Of a DNA stretch of 64,000 nucleotides, positions 1 to 8,500 are shown piece by piece. The translations under genes and the position numbers were made by a program. The stretch's first letter is position 1. The number at the start of each line of letters is the position of its first letter. Under the pieces are notes generated by a model. That model did not search any database, was not told the origin of the DNA, and worked only from the letters and a program-made list of their open reading frames with translations. This stretch comes from Kluyvera ascorbata_C (GTDB lineage: Bacteria; Pseudomonadota; Gammaproteobacteria; Enterobacterales; Enterobacteriaceae), in NCBI RefSeq assembly GCF_044197065.1, contig NZ_JBIQOI010000001.1, positions 62,001-126,000 on the forward strand. Reading direction: 5' to 3'.

Positions 1-1628
1 CACTTGACCCCGCCAACACCATTAGCTCCGTAAAACGCATGATGGGCCGCTCGTTGGCAGACATCCAGGCGCGTTACCCACACCTGCCGTACCAGTTCCA
101 GGCAAGCGAAAATGGCCTGCCGATGCTGGTGACCAAGGCCGGTGTACTGAACCCAATCCGCGTCTCTGCCGATATCCTCAAAGCGCTGGCGGCTCGTGCC
201 ACCGAAACGCTTGAAGGCGAGCTGGATGGCGTGGTGATTACCGTTCCCGCATACTTTGACGACGCACAGCGTCAGGGCACCAAAGACGCCGCGCGTCTGG
301 CTGGCCTGCACGTGCTGCGTCTGCTGAACGAACCGACCGCCGCGGCCATTGCCTACGGTCTCGATTCGGGTCAGGAAGGGGTGATTGCCGTCTACGATCT
401 GGGCGGCGGTACCTTCGATATTTCTATTCTGCGCCTGAGCCGCGGCGTGTTTGAAGTGCTGGCCACCGGCGGCGATTCTGCGCTGGGCGGCGACGACTTC
501 GACCACCTGTTGGCCGACCATATCCGCGAACAGGCGGGTATTGCCGATCGCAGCGATAACCGCGTACAGCGCGAGCTGCTTGACGCTGCCATCGCCGCCA
601 AAATCGCCCTGAGCGATGCCGACCGCGTGACCGTTGAGGTCGCTGGCTGGAAAGGCGAAGTGACGCGCGAACAGTTTAACGATCTGATTTCCGCGCTGGT
701 GAAGCGCACGCTGCTGGCCTGCCGCCGCGCGCTGAAAGATGCGGGCGTGGAAGCTGAAGACGTGCTGGAAGTGGTGATGGTTGGCGGTTCTACCCGCGTG
801 CCGCTGGTACGCGAGCGCGTCGGCGAATTCTTTGGCCGTACGCCGCTGACCTCTATCGACCCGGATAAAGTGGTCGCTATTGGCGCCGCCGTACAGGCTG
901 ATATTCTGGTCGGCAACAAGCCGGACAGCGAAATGCTGCTGCTTGACGTGATCCCGCTCTCTCTCGGCCTCGAAACCATGGGCGGCCTGGTAGAGAAGGT
1001 TATTCCACGTAACACCACCATTCCGGTGGCGCGTGCGCAGGAGTTCACCACTTTCAAAGACGGCCAGACCGCGATGTCCATCCACGTGATGCAGGGCGAG
1101 CGCGAACTGGTGCAGGACTGCCGTTCACTGGCGCGCTTTGCGCTGCGCGGTATCCCGGCGCTGCCGGCTGGCGGCGCGCACATTCGCGTCACCTTCCAGG
1201 TGGACGCCGACGGTCTGCTGAGCGTCACCGCCATGGAGAAATCCACCGGCGTGGAGTCGTCAATTCAGGTGAAGCCGTCCTACGGTCTGACCGATGGTGA
1301 AATCGCCACCATGATTCAGGATTCCATGAGCTATGCCGAGCAGGACGTGAAAGCACGTATGCTGGCAGAGCAGAAAGTGGAAGCCGCTCGCGTGCTGGAA
1401 AGCCTGCACAGCGCGCTGGCCGCTGATGCCGCGCTGTTAAGCGCCGCAGAGCGTCAGGAAATTGACGAGGCCGCCGCCGTGCTGAGCGCGGTAGCCGAGG
1501 GCAATGACACCGACGCCATAGAACAAGCCATTAAAAACGTTGACAAACAAACCCAGGAATTCGCCGCTCGCCGCATGGACCAATCCGTCCGTGTCGCGTT
1601 GAAAGGCCAATCCGTGGACGAGGTTTAA
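1..1628 (+). CDS. hscA: Fe-S cluster assembly Hsp70 chaperone HscA (5' truncated by window edge)
   Basis: HscA is the specialised Hsp70 that works with HscB to drive release of the [2Fe-2S] cluster from the scaffold IscU to acceptor proteins in the cytoplasm. The frame is open from base 3, before the first in-window ATG at 39, so the gene enters from outside the window. Visible are the Hsp70 ATPase landmarks VTVPAYFDDAQRQ, LNEPTAAAIAYGLD and DLGGGTFDISIL, followed by VMVGGSTRVPLV, then the substrate-binding domain and a helical lid ending in SVDEV. Roughly the first 85 codons are missing compared with the usual 616 residues. The next gene, fdx, begins 1 base after the stop, as in the iscRSUA-hscBA-fdx-iscX operon. 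Identification is firm. Confidence 0.97.
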   Translation, partial: LDPANTISSVKRMMGRSLADIQARYPHLPYQFQASENGLPMLVTKAGVLNPIRVSADILKALAARATETLEGELDGVVITVPAYFDDAQRQGTKDAARLAGLHVLRLLNEPTAAAIAYGLDSGQEGVIAVYDLGGGTFDISILRLSRGVFEVLATGGDSALGGDDFDHLLADHIREQAGIADRSDNRVQRELLDAAIAAKIALSDADRVTVEVAGWKGEVTREQFNDLISALVKRTLLACRRALKDAGVEAEDVLEVVMVGGSTRVPLVRERVGEFFGRTPLTSIDPDKVVAIGAAVQADILVGNKPDSEMLLLDVIPLSLGLETMGGLVEKVIPRNTTIPVARAQEFTTFKDGQTAMSIHVMQGERELVQDCRSLARFALRGIPALPAGGAHIRVTFQVDADGLLSVTAMEKSTGVESSIQVKPSYGLTDGEIATMIQDSMSYAEQDVKARMLAEQKVEAARVLESLHSALAADAALLSAAERQEIDEAAAVLSAVAEGNDTDAIEQAIKNVDKQTQEFAARRMDQSVRVALKGQSVDEV

Positions 1629-1629
1629 T

Positions 1630-1965
1630 ATGCCAAAGATTGTTTTTTTGCCACATCAGGACCTGTGTCCGGATGGCATCGTTGTGGAAGCTGAGACCGG
1701 TGAAACTATTCTGGATGCTGCGCTGCGTAGCGGTATCGAGATTGAACACGCCTGCGAAAAATCCTGTGCCTGCACCACCTGCCACTGCATCGTGCGTGAA
1801 GGTTTCGACTCGCTGCCTGAAAGCACCGAAGACGAAGACGATATGCTGGATAAAGCATGGGGGCTGGAACCAGATAGCCGCCTGAGCTGCCAGGCGCGCG
1901 TCACGGATGAAGACCTGGTGGTCGAAATTCCGCGTTACACAATTAACCACGCGCGCGAGCACTAA
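1630..1965 (+). CDS. fdx: ISC-system [2Fe-2S] ferredoxin
   Basis: Adrenodoxin-type ferredoxin of 111 residues that supplies electrons for Fe-S cluster assembly on IscU. The four cluster ligands can be placed at Cys42, Cys48, Cys51 and Cys87, inside the segment CEKSCACTTCHC and at LSCQ; extra cysteines at 46 and 53 are also present in E. coli Fdx. An acidic stretch (STEDEDDM) forms the usual partner-binding helix. The gene sits 1 base after hscA and 9 bases before iscX, so it is translated as part of the isc operon. Confidence 0.97.
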   Translation: MPKIVFLPHQDLCPDGIVVEAETGETILDAALRSGIEIEHACEKSCACTTCHCIVREGFDSLPESTEDEDDMLDKAWGLEPDSRLSCQARVTDEDLVVEIPRYTINHAREH

Positions 1966-1974
1966 GAGGATAGT

Positions 1975-2175
1975 ATGGGACTTAAGTGGACTGACAGCCG
2001 CGAAATCGGCGAAGCGCTGTACGATGCTTACCCGGATACCGATCCGAAAACGGTGCGCTTTACTGACATGCACCAGTGGATTTGCGACCTCGAAGATTTT
2101 GATGATGACCCTCAGGCATCAAATGAAAAAATCCTTGAGGCAATTCTGCTAGTCTGGTTGGATGAAGCAGAATAA
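1975..2175 (+). CDS. iscX: Fe-S assembly protein IscX
   Basis: Small acidic protein of 66 residues (GLKWTDSREIGEAL at the N-terminus, VWLDEAE at the C-terminus) that matches IscX/YfhJ. The family binds IscS and iron and is thought to modulate the rate of Fe-S assembly as an adaptor or regulator. An AGAGGA ribosome-binding site lies just upstream of the ATG. It is the last gene of the isc operon; a GC-rich hairpin follows before pepB. Confidence 0.95.
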   Translation: MGLKWTDSREIGEALYDAYPDTDPKTVRFTDMHQWICDLEDFDDDPQASNEKILEAILLVWLDEAE

Positions 2176-2183
2176 GTCACATA

Positions 2184-2210
2184 ACGGGCTGCCATTCGGC
2201 GGCCCGTTTG
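2184..2210 (+). terminator. Hairpin between iscX and pepB
   Basis: ACGGGC at 2184-2189 pairs with GCCCGT at 2202-2207, with an inner CC/GG pair and an ATTC loop, followed by TTTG. The T-tract is short, so it may only attenuate read-through from the isc operon into pepB, whose ATG is 20 bases further on. Confidence 0.5.
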
Positions 2211-2227
2211 CTAATAAGGATAAAAAA

Positions 2228-3514
2228 ATGACAGAAGCCATGAAAATTACCCTTTCTACTCAGCCAGCCGATGCGCGCTGGGGTGAAAAAGCGGCCTATA
2301 GCATTAATGATGAAGGTATTGTCCTGCACCTGACCGGCCGCGACGACGCGAGCCTTATCCAGCGCGCGGCGCGTAAAATCGACGGCATGGGCATCAAACA
2401 TGTTGCATTGAGCGGTGAAGGCTGGAATGTTGATCTCGCCTGGGCCTTCTGGGCGGGCTACAAAGGGCCGAAAGGCACCCGTCAGGTTGTATGGCCTGAG
2501 CTTGATGATGCACAGCGCCAGGAGCTGGACAACCGTCTGACCTACATTGACTGGGTGCGAGACACCATCAACGCCCCGGCGGAAGAACTGGGCCCAGAAC
2601 AGCTGGCGCAGCGCGCGGTTGACCTGCTGTGCGGCGTGGCGTGCGACAACATCTCTTATCGCATAACCAAAGGTGAAGATCTGCGTGAGCAGGGCTATGC
2701 GGGCCTGCACACCGTGGGCCGTGGTTCCGAACGTCCGCCGGTTCTGCTGGCGCTGGACTACAACCCAACGGGTGATAAAGAAGCACCGGTTTATGCCTGC
2801 CTGGTGGGGAAAGGCATTACCTTTGACTCCGGCGGCTACAGCATTAAACAAAGCGCGTTCATGGATTCCATGAAGTCCGATATGGGCGGTGCGGCGACGG
2901 TGACCGGCGCGCTGGCGCTGGCGATTACCCGTGGCCTGAACAAGCGCGTAAAACTGTACCTGTGCTGCGCGGATAACCTGATCAGCGGCAACGCCTTCAA
3001 ACTTGGCGATATCATCCACTACCGTAACGGTAAAAACGTGGAAGTGATGAACACCGATGCAGAAGGTCGCCTGGTACTGGCCGACGGCCTGATTGACGCT
3101 AGCGCGCAGAAGCCAGAACTTATCATTGATGCGGCAACCCTGACCGGGGCGGCTAAAACCGCGCTGGGCAACGATTACCACGCGCTGTTCAGCTTCGATG
3201 ACAAGCTGGCTAACCGCCTGCTGGCGAGCGCCAGCGCGGAAAACGAAGCCTTCTGGCGTCTGCCGCTGGCTGAGTTCCACCGTCATCAGTTGCCGTCTAA
3301 CTTTGCTGAGCTGAACAACACCGGCAGCGCGGCTTACCCGGCAGGCGCGAGCACCGCGGCGGGCTTCCTGTCCCACTTCGTCGAGAACTATCACGAAGGT
3401 TGGCTGCACATCGACTGTTCCGCAACCTACCGTAAAGCGGCCGTTGAGCAGTGGTCTGCGGGTGCGACCGGGCTGGGCGTGCGGACTATCGCGAACCTGT
3501 TGACCGCCGAATAA
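2228..3514 (+). CDS. pepB: Aminopeptidase B (M17 leucyl aminopeptidase family)
   Basis: Cytoplasmic broad-specificity metallo-aminopeptidase that removes N-terminal residues, with a known preference for acidic ones in the E. coli enzyme. The M17 signature NTDAEGRL is present, as are the metal-binding segments VGKGITFDSGG and MKSDMGGAA. I chose ATG 2228 (MTEAMKIT) rather than the upstream in-frame start at 2162, because it follows an AAGGA site and gives 428 residues, as in E. coli (427); the longer form would overlap iscX. A second M17 enzyme lies at 58856-60316 on the other strand but is only distantly similar. Confidence 0.96.
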   Translation: MTEAMKITLSTQPADARWGEKAAYSINDEGIVLHLTGRDDASLIQRAARKIDGMGIKHVALSGEGWNVDLAWAFWAGYKGPKGTRQVVWPELDDAQRQELDNRLTYIDWVRDTINAPAEELGPEQLAQRAVDLLCGVACDNISYRITKGEDLREQGYAGLHTVGRGSERPPVLLALDYNPTGDKEAPVYACLVGKGITFDSGGYSIKQSAFMDSMKSDMGGAATVTGALALAITRGLNKRVKLYLCCADNLISGNAFKLGDIIHYRNGKNVEVMNTDAEGRLVLADGLIDASAQKPELIIDAATLTGAAKTALGNDYHALFSFDDKLANRLLASASAENEAFWRLPLAEFHRHQLPSNFAELNNTGSAAYPAGASTAAGFLSHFVENYHEGWLHIDCSATYRKAAVEQWSAGATGLGVRTIANLLTAE

Positions 3515-3520
3515 TCTTTT

Positions 3521-3635
3521 CCCCTCACCCTAACCCTCTCCCCAAAGGGGAGAGGGGACCGTCCGGTGTTCTCATTCACCCAATGGCGATCGGTTTTCTC
3601 CCTCGCCCCTTTGGGGAGAGGGCCGGGGTGAGGGG
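3521..3635. repeat. REP-like inverted pair between pepB and sseB
   Basis: Two copies of a C-rich/G-rich palindrome face each other. The left copy starts CCCCTCACCCTAACCC and folds with its own GGGGAGAGGGG; the right copy ends GGGGTGAGGGG. The outer arms (3521-3530 and 3625-3635) are complementary, so the whole 115 bases can form a large cruciform. This core is a dispersed repeat in many gammaproteobacteria. It is not the standard E. coli REP core seen elsewhere in this window. Confidence 0.8.
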
Positions 3636-3658
3636 TGTTCACACCTTCTGGAAGCACT

Positions 3659-4435
3659 ATGTCTGAAAGCAAAAACGAACTTGAAACGCTGCTGGAACAA
3701 GCGGCGACCGAACCCGCTCATCGCCCAGCCTTTTTCCGCACCTTACTGGAGTCCACCGTCTGGGTGCCCGGCAGCGCGGCTGACGACCAGCAGGTTGTTG
3801 ACGACAGCGCCTTAGAATTACAGCACTGGGAAAAAGACGACGGCACCTCCGTTATCCCGTTCTTCACCTCGCTAGAAGCCTTGAAAGAGGCGGTGACTAC
3901 CGAGCAGGCCTTTGTGGTCATGCCGGTGCGCACGCTGTTTGAAATGACCCTCGGTGAGACGCTGTTCCTGAACGCGAAGCTGCCAACCGGCAAAGAGTTT
4001 ACCCCGCGTGAAATCAGCCACCTGATTGGCGAAGAGGGCAACCCGCTCAGTACGCAGGAAGTACTGGAAGGCGGCAGCGCGCTACTGCTCTCTGAAGTGG
4101 CGGAACCGCCGGCGCAGATGGTGGAATCGCTGACCACGCTGTTCAAAACCCTGAAGACGGTGAAACGTGCGTTTATCTGCTCCATTAAAGAGCATGCGGA
4201 CGAACAGCCTAACCTGCTGATTGGTATTGAAGCAGAAGGGGATATCGAAGAGATTATTCACGCCGCTGGCAGCGTGGCGACCGACACGCTACCGGGCGAC
4301 GAACCGATTGATATCTGCCAGGTGGTGGAAGGCGAGAAGGGCATCAGCCACTTTATGCTGGCGCATATCACGCCGTTCTATGAAAAACGCTGGGGCAGCT
4401 TCCTGCGCGATTTTAAGCAGAACCGAATCATTTGA
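3659..4435 (+). CDS. sseB: SseB family protein
   Basis: Protein of 258 residues, the same length as E. coli SseB, with the conserved segments HRPAFFRTLLESTVWVPG near the N-terminus and FLRDFKQNRII at the C-terminus. The family has an SseB N-terminal and C-terminal domain. The E. coli gene was first described as enhancing serine sensitivity together with sseA, but its molecular role is unclear. It is unrelated to the Salmonella SPI-2 translocon protein of the same name. ATG 3659 is chosen because the upstream in-frame start at 3635 lies in the repeat element. Confidence 0.93.
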   Translation: MSESKNELETLLEQAATEPAHRPAFFRTLLESTVWVPGSAADDQQVVDDSALELQHWEKDDGTSVIPFFTSLEALKEAVTTEQAFVVMPVRTLFEMTLGETLFLNAKLPTGKEFTPREISHLIGEEGNPLSTQEVLEGGSALLLSEVAEPPAQMVESLTTLFKTLKTVKRAFICSIKEHADEQPNLLIGIEAEGDIEEIIHAAGSVATDTLPGDEPIDICQVVEGEKGISHFMLAHITPFYEKRWGSFLRDFKQNRII

Positions 4436-4440
4436 AACCA

Positions 4441-4515
4441 TGCCGGATGGCGGTGTAAACGCCTTATCCGGCCTACATTAGTAGCCCGGGCGAGGCGTTT
4501 ACGCTGATCCCGGGA
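4441..4515. repeat. REP pair between sseB and sseA
   Basis: A REP palindrome at 4441-4477 (TGCCGGATGGCGGTG ... CCGGCCTACA) is followed by a second one at 4481-4515 (GTAGCCCGGGCGAGG ... TCCCGGGA). They lie between the convergent genes sseB and sseA, the usual REP position, where they can stabilise 3' ends or act as terminators and gyrase sites. Confidence 0.85.
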
Positions 4516-4529
4516 TGGCACGAACCCCG

Positions 4530-5378
4530 TTATTTCGCCTGAGGTTCAATCGGCAAATCGTCCCGTGCGCCCCATTCGCTCCAGGCGCCGTCATACAGCA
4601 CCACCTCTTTTGCATCCAGCGTTTTCAGCGCCAGCAGCACCACCGCCGCGGTCACCCCAGAACCACAGCTGGTGATAATCGGCTGGCTAAGATCAACGCC
4701 CTGACGGGTAAAAATCGCCGCCAGCTCGTCCGTGGTCTTCAGCTCGCCGTTGAACGTCAGTTCGTTCCACGGCACGTTCAGTGCACCGGGAATATGGCCG
4801 CGGCGTAGGCCGGGACGCGGTTCATCCACTTCCGCATTAAAACGACCGGCTGGACGCGCATCGACAATCTGCACCGAGCGCTCATGGCTTGCCAATAGCA
4901 CATCGGTCAGGCGCACAACGGCCTCGGCGTTAAACTTAACCTCAAACTCGCCTTCACCGGCATCTACATCGCCTTTTTCGAGCAGCAGTTCATCGCGCTG
5001 CCAGCCCGCTAGGCCACCCGCCAGAATAGAGACGTTTTCCACGCCGAAGGTTTTTAGCATCCACCACGCGCGCGGCGCGGAGAACAGGTTGCCCTCGTCA
5101 TAGACCACCAGATGTTTATCGCTGCTGACGCCCAATTCGCGCATGGCAACGGCGAAGGCCTCAGGACGTGGCATCATGTGCGGCAATGAAGTGGTGTGGT
5201 CGGAAAGCGCTTCAATATCAAAGAACAGCGCGCCAGGTAGATGACCCGCGCGGTACTCGCCCGCCATATCCCGGTGCTCCTGCCCCGGAGGGGCCATCCG
5301 GGCATCAATGATTTGAACTGCCGGGTCGTTAATGTGCTCAGCCAGCCAATCGGCGGCGACAAAGAAAGAGGTGGTCAT
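4530..5378 (-). CDS. sseA: 3-mercaptopyruvate sulfurtransferase
   Basis: Tandem rhodanese-domain enzyme of 282 residues that moves sulfur from 3-mercaptopyruvate to thiol acceptors or cyanide and yields pyruvate. The active-site loop CGSGVTA, typical of mercaptopyruvate rather than thiosulfate sulfurtransferases, starts at Cys238, the same number as in E. coli SseA. The N-terminal rhodanese domain (VQIIDARMAPPG) is the non-catalytic one. It converges with sseB and diverges from yfhM across a 202-base gap. Confidence 0.96.
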   Translation of the reverse strand: MTTSFFVAADWLAEHINDPAVQIIDARMAPPGQEHRDMAGEYRAGHLPGALFFDIEALSDHTTSLPHMMPRPEAFAVAMRELGVSSDKHLVVYDEGNLFSAPRAWWMLKTFGVENVSILAGGLAGWQRDELLLEKGDVDAGEGEFEVKFNAEAVVRLTDVLLASHERSVQIVDARPAGRFNAEVDEPRPGLRRGHIPGALNVPWNELTFNGELKTTDELAAIFTRQGVDLSQPIITSCGSGVTAAVVLLALKTLDAKEVVLYDGAWSEWGARDDLPIEPQAK

Positions 5379-5580
5379 GAAGTGCCTCCATTTGCAAACG
5401 TAGAGGAATTGTCGACGTTTTCCCTTAGGCTGACAAGTTAACTACGCCATGGTTGTGATTGAGGCTATATGGAATCTGAAAAGGATGTCCGGAAGTGACC
5501 ATTCTATTGGTAAAAGTCACGTTTGCGCATAATACTGTGTGCATTAACGAAATAGAGACTTAACGTCAGAGGTTCTAAGG

Positions 5581-8500
5581 ATGAAACCGTCCCGTTTAGC
5601 CGTGCTTGCTATGCTGACCGCCACGCTTCTTGTCGGATGTGACGACAGTAAGAAAGCGCCGGAGGTCAAACCCGCCGCTTCCGCATCGCAGAACGCCACG
5701 CCCGCCAAACCTGATGCTGCGCAGTTGGAAAAACTGGCCCAACAAAGTCAGGGTAAAGCGCTTACGCTGCTTGATGCCTCTGAAGTGCAGCTTGATGGCG
5801 CAGCCACGCTGGTGTTGACCTTCTCTATCGCGCTTAACCCCGATCAGGATTTCAGCAAAACCGTTCACGTTGTGGATAAGAAAAGCGGCAAGGTTGACGG
5901 CGCTTGGGAGTTGGCACCAAACCTGAAAGAGCTGCGCCTGCGCCACCTTGAGCCTAAGCGCGACCTGATTGTGACGGTCGACCCCGAACTGGCGGCGCTG
6001 AATAAAGCGACTTTCGGCTCAAGCGTTGAAAAAACGCTGACCACCCGTGATATCGCGCCAAGCGTAGGTTTTGCCAGCCGTGGTTCGCTGCTGCCAGGCA
6101 AAGTGGTCGAAGGGCTGCCGGTGATGGTGCTCAACGTGCCGCACGTCGACGTTAACTTCTTCCGCGTGAAACCCGAGTCGCTGGCGGCGTTTGTCAGCCA
6201 GTGGGAATACCGCAGCTCGCTCAGCAATTGGGAATCTGATGAATTGCTGAAAATGGCGGATCTCGTCTATACCGGGCGTTTTGACCTCAACCCGGCGCGC
6301 AACACGCGGGAAAAATTGCTGCTGCCGTTGAAAGATATCGCACCGCTGCAACAGTCTGGCGTTTATATTGCGGTGATGAATCCGGCCGGACAATACAGCT
6401 ACAGCAATGCCGCCACGCTCTTTACCTTAAGCGATGTTGGCGTATCGCTGCATCGTTACCACAATCAGTTGGATGTCTTCACTCAAAGTCTTGAGAACGG
6501 CGCGGCCCAGTCGGCGGTTGAGCTGACGCTGCTTAACGACAAAGGGCAAACGCTGGCTCAGGCCAATAGCGATAGCCAGGGCCATGCCACCCTCAAAACC
6601 GATAAAGACGCCGCGCTGCTGCTGGCACGAAAAGAGGGGCAAACCACCTTACTCGACCTCAAACTTCCGGCGCTGGATCTGGCCGAGTTCGATATTGCAG
6701 GGGCCCCGGGCTACAGCAAACAGTTCTTTATGTTTGGCCCTCGTGACCTTTATCGTCCTGGTGAAACGGTGATCCTCAACGGCCTGCTGCGCGACGGCGA
6801 CGGCAAACCGCTGGCCGAACAGCCAGTGAAGCTGGAGGTGGTGAAACCGGACGGGCAGGTTATTCGTAGCGTGGTGAGCCAGCCGGTTAACGGTCTGTAT
6901 CAGTTTACCTATCCGCTGGACGCGAGCGCGGCAACCGGTATGTGGCATATTCGCGCTAACACTGGCGATAACCAACTGCGCGAGTGGGATTTCCACGTCG
7001 AAGATTTTATGCCAGAGCGCATGGCGCTGAACCTGACGCCGCAGCCTGAACCGCTGGCACCGGATGATGACGTGAAGTTTGACGTGGTGGGCTACTACCT
7101 TTACGGTGCCCCGGCTAGCGGTAACAGCCTGCAGGGTAAGCTCTTTTTACGTCCGCTACGCGAGGCCGTGGCCACGCTGCCGGGCTTCCAGTTTGGTGAT
7201 ATTGCTGAAGAAAATACTTCCCGCAGCCTCGATGAAATGAACCTGACGCTGGACGCCAAAGGCCGTGGCGAGGTCACTACCGCCAGCCAGTGGCAGGAGA
7301 CGCACTCACCGCTGCAGGTCATCCTTCAGGCCAGCCTGCTGGAATCTGGCGGTCGCCCGGTCACCCGTCGTGCCACTCAGGCAATCTGGCCCGCCGCTGA
7401 ACTGCCGGGTATTCGCCCGCAGTTTGCCAGCAAAGCGGTGTATGACTACCGCACTGATACCACGGTGAATCAACCGATCGTCGATGAAAACAGCCAGGCC
7501 GCGTTCGATATTGTTTACACCAACGCACAGGGCGAAAAAAAGGCCGTTTCTGATCTTCAGGTTCGGTTGATTCGCGAACGCCGCGACTACTACTGGAACT
7601 GGTCGGAAAGCGACGGTTGGCAGTCCCGTTTTGATCAAAAAGATCTGATCGAGGGTGAAGAATCGCTGAGCCTGAAAGCCGATGAAACTGGCAAAGTCAG
7701 CTTCCCGGTCGAGTGGGGCGCATATCGGTTAGAGGTTAAAGCGCCGGATGACGCGGTAACTAGCGTGCGCTTCTGGGCCGGTTATAGTTGGCAGGACAAC
7801 AGCGACGGCAGCGGTGCGGCACGTCCGGATCGCGTTACTCTGAAGCTCGACAAACCTAACTACCGACCTGGCGATACCATTAAACTGCACGTCGCGGCTC
7901 CGGCGGCGGGAAAAGGCTATGCCATGGTCGAGTCCAGCGATGGCCCGCTGTGGTGGCAAGAAATTAACGTTCCAGCGGAAGGGCTGGATCTCAGTATTCC
8001 GGTGGATAAGAGCTGGAACCGTCACGACCTTTACCTCAGTACGCTGGTGGTGCGTCCGGGCGATAAATCCCGCTCAGCCACGCCGAAACGGGCGGTGGGC
8101 GTGCTGCATCTACCGCTTGGCGATGAACAGCGTCGGCTTGGTGTGACGCTTGAAAGCCCGCAAAAAATGCGGCCAAACCAGCCGCTGACCGTCAAGGTGA
8201 AAGTGAATCGCAAAGAGGGCGATACGCCGAAGCAGGTGAACGTGCTGCTCTCCGCCGTCGATAGCGGTGTGCTGAACATTACCGACTACACCACCCCAGA
8301 CCCGTGGCAGGCATTCTTCGGCCAGAAACGTTATGGCGCGGATATCTACGATATCTACGGCCAGGTGATTGAAGGCCAGGGACGCCTGGCGAGCCTGCGC
8401 TTCGGCGGCGACGGTGACGAACTTAACCGCGGCGGTAAACCGCCTGTTAACCACGTGACGATTATTGCCCAGCAGGCGCAGCCCGTGACGCTCGATGAAA

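Noticed and set aside
2177..3409. 410-residue open frame antisense to pepB
   Set aside because: Shadow frame; pepB is clearly coding on the plus strand with full-length family match.
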